The notes under the pieces were generated by a model. That model had not been told where the DNA came from and searched no databases. It saw only the letters and a program-made list of their open reading frames with translations. A DNA stretch of 64,000 nucleotides from Bugula neritina (Eukaryota; Bryozoa; Gymnolaemata; Cheilostomatida; Bugulidae). The translations under genes and the position numbers were made by a program. Positions 63,301 to 64,000 of this stretch are shown piece after piece. The stretch lies in NCBI GenBank assembly GCA_964035545.1, contig OZ037766.1, positions 16,438,222 through 16,502,221 on the forward strand, read 5' to 3'. The first letter of the stretch is position 1; each line of letters begins with the position of its first letter.

Positions 63301-63419
63301 CTGAGGTGGACTATAAGTTCAAGGACAAGACAACAAGATACTGGGTGTATGGTATGGAGAGACAGGTACACGCCCCTGACTATCCACAACAATGCTGCTG
63401 TGGATGTACTATACTCTGA
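52490..63419 (+). CDS. SSUH2: SSUH2-like protein with N-terminal decapeptide array, 9 exons
   Basis: Homologue of vertebrate SSUH2 (C3orf32), a protein with a DnaJ-like cysteine-rich region whose biochemical role is poorly known. Exons: 52490-52874, 54779-54941, 55721-55850, 56093-56278, 56406-56553, 56782-56893, 57590-57692, 58112-58216, 63273-63419. Phases agree; 492 aa plus TGA. Residues 12-121 are eleven copies of a GGYPPQGAPA unit, followed by a proline-rich linker (FLPPPPPPSYESDAPP). The core starts at TAASITDEEARAAML. Zinc-type CxxC pairs (CGMCIGCG, CRQCGGCG, CTSCGGRG, CMRCHGNG, CPHCKGAG) cover about 290-365. The C-terminal domain includes WPITTFPVRAIND, VPVTEVDY and YWVYGMERQVHAPDYP and ends CCCGCTIL. 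CTIL fits a CaaX box with terminal Leu (geranylgeranylation predicted), so membrane attachment is likely. Length exceeds human SSUH2 mainly through the repeat array. AATAAA follows at 63600. Confidence 0.93.
52523..52852 (+). repeat. Coding 30-bp minisatellite, 11 units
   Basis: Eleven in-frame 30-bp units encode GGYPPQGAPA with few substitutions (GVPT in unit 3, SPQ in unit 6). Units share GGAGCACCTGCTGG. The array also leaves long open frames on the opposite strand and in another plus frame, which are shadows. Confidence 0.97.
53247..53306 (+). repeat. Possible degenerate tRNA-derived SINE head
   Basis: GTAGCCCAGTGCTTTAGGGA followed about 30 bp later by GGTTAGACTCTC resembles box A and box B of tRNA SINEs. 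Both boxes are imperfect. It lies in SSUH2 intron 1. Confidence 0.3.
57266..57560 (+). repeat. (AGT/GGT)n trinucleotide tract at a 3' splice site
   Basis: About 295 bp of AGT, GGT, AGC and GTA triplets ending in three GTAGTACCG units. It is intronic: exon 7 of SSUH2 begins at 57590 after CTTCTGTTGACTTTAG. All three plus frames and the minus strand stay largely open through it, giving false poly-Val, poly-Ser and poly-Thr products. Confidence 0.9.
59471..59659 (+). other. Short open frame in the left foldback arm
   Basis: 62 codons that begin with a hydrophobic, signal-peptide-like MGKLLVLQNLFWLILLCQF. The first 42 codons are identical to the frame at 61910-61785 in the other arm, then the two diverge. 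The identity follows from the arm identity and alone does not show coding. I do not recognise the sequence. Confidence 0.25.
61626..61910 (-). other. Short open frame in the right foldback arm
   Basis: 94 codons sharing the first 42 residues with 59471-59659, then a different Ser/Asn-rich tail. Same caveats as the left copy. Confidence 0.25.
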
Positions 63420-63599
63420 GCCTAAAGCAAACAGTCTCTGACTTTATCACTCATCTCACCTGATGATTGTAGTTGCGCAATTTAATCAAAGGAATGTCTT
63501 GATTTTATTTTTTTTTTTAAATTTGTTTTATGTGATCAAATTTTAACCTTGTTCTATGTTCTGTTTTACTTAAGAATGCATACCCACACACTATAGCAT

Positions 63600-63605
63600 A
63601 ATAAA
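63600..63605 (+). promoter_or_regulatory. Polyadenylation signal of SSUH2-like gene
   Basis: AATAAA lies 181 bp after the TGA stop. It is the first good signal in the 3' flank. Confidence 0.65.
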
Positions 63606-63666
63606 CTATATTCACAATACTTAAATTTAAGTTGCATCTTTATTTATAGACTTTTTCTTGGCTCTT

Positions 63667-63875
63667 GGGAGCAGCCATAGTCTAGGGGTTAGAGCGCTGG
63701 CTTAGTAAACACGAATTCATGGGTTTGATTCTCAGTAAAAGCCATTGATGATGTTAGGAAGAGCATCTGGTCATAGTTGCTCCTGTGCCTCATTTGAATC
63801 AGTCCTTAGCTTGATTTAAAAAAACCCTTCTATCAGGGGTTCTTACGGGAATAATGACTATAAACTTGCACGAGG
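63667..63875 (+). mobile_element. tRNA-derived SINE, copy B (plus)
   Basis: Starts GGGAGCAGCC, box A ATAGTCTAGGGGTTAGAGCG, box B GGGTTTGATTC, then TTAGGAAGAGCATCTGG and a tail ending GACTATAAACTTGC. It is colinear with copy A at 34097-34309. It lies 60 bp beyond the SSUH2 polyadenylation signal. The last 125 bp of the window show nothing further. Confidence 0.85.
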
Positions 63876-64000
63876 TTTTACTTTGGCTGTTTATTACTTA
63901 CAAAATAGTCGTCTAACTTTTAATGCTTGAACCCACTATTCTCAATGTTGGTCTACAGTTAGTTCAGGGATTCTCACTGTTTTACCATTACTGTGCACAG

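Overview
The window is metazoan nuclear DNA. The genes are split by many short exons with canonical GT-AG junctions, the gene set is animal, and transposons of several classes lie between exons. The base composition is AT-rich, with long degenerate TA-type simple repeats. The gene repertoire and the PHD-bearing CR1-like LINEs suit a marine invertebrate, possibly lophotrochozoan, but nothing here fixes the phylum.

Five host genes could be rebuilt exon by exon with consistent splice phases. (1) An MBOAT1/2-type lysophospholipid acyltransferase lies on the minus strand (12 coding exons, 12497 down to 1142, 470 aa). Its last intron holds an apparently complete two-gene PIF/Harbinger transposon (1446-5549). 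(2) CHID1, a secreted GH18-like protein, is on the plus strand (9 exons, 26173-30699, 398 aa). (3) The mRNA-decapping enzyme DCP2 is on the minus strand (9 exons, 35780-30943, 387 aa). It converges on CHID1 with 243 bp between the stop codons, and it contains a U12-type AT-AC intron and a GC-AG intron. (4) The arginine methyltransferase CARM1 is on the plus strand (11 exons, 38690-47280, 579 aa), divergent from DCP2. (5) An SSUH2-like protein is on the plus strand (9 exons, 52490-63419, 492 aa). It has an N-terminal array of eleven 10-residue repeats, a DnaJ-like CxxCxGxG zinc region and a C-terminal CaaX-like box.

The 12.5-26.2 kb interval is an intergenic mobile-element zone. Two PHD-finger CR1/L2-like LINEs lie tail to tail. 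The plus copy has an internal deletion that fuses ORF1 to ORF2 in frame and carries two stops at Trp positions. The minus copy has a complete-looking ORF2 and an ORF1 broken only at a T9 run. A 541-bp hAT-type MITE with an 8-bp target duplication and palindromic simple repeats follow. Introns carry more elements: a mariner-like MITE and a second hAT-like MITE in CHID1, one copy of a tRNA-derived SINE in DCP2, and a large foldback in SSUH2 (58901-62479). A sister SINE lies just past the SSUH2 polyadenylation signal. A decayed non-LTR reverse transcriptase lies at 50.8-52.0 kb.

The host genes do not form a pathway; they are ordinary neighbours. The most unusual items are the DCP2 AT-AC intron, the near-identical outer arms of the SSUH2 foldback, the apparently intact Harbinger pair, and the in-frame ORF1-ORF2 fusion LINE.
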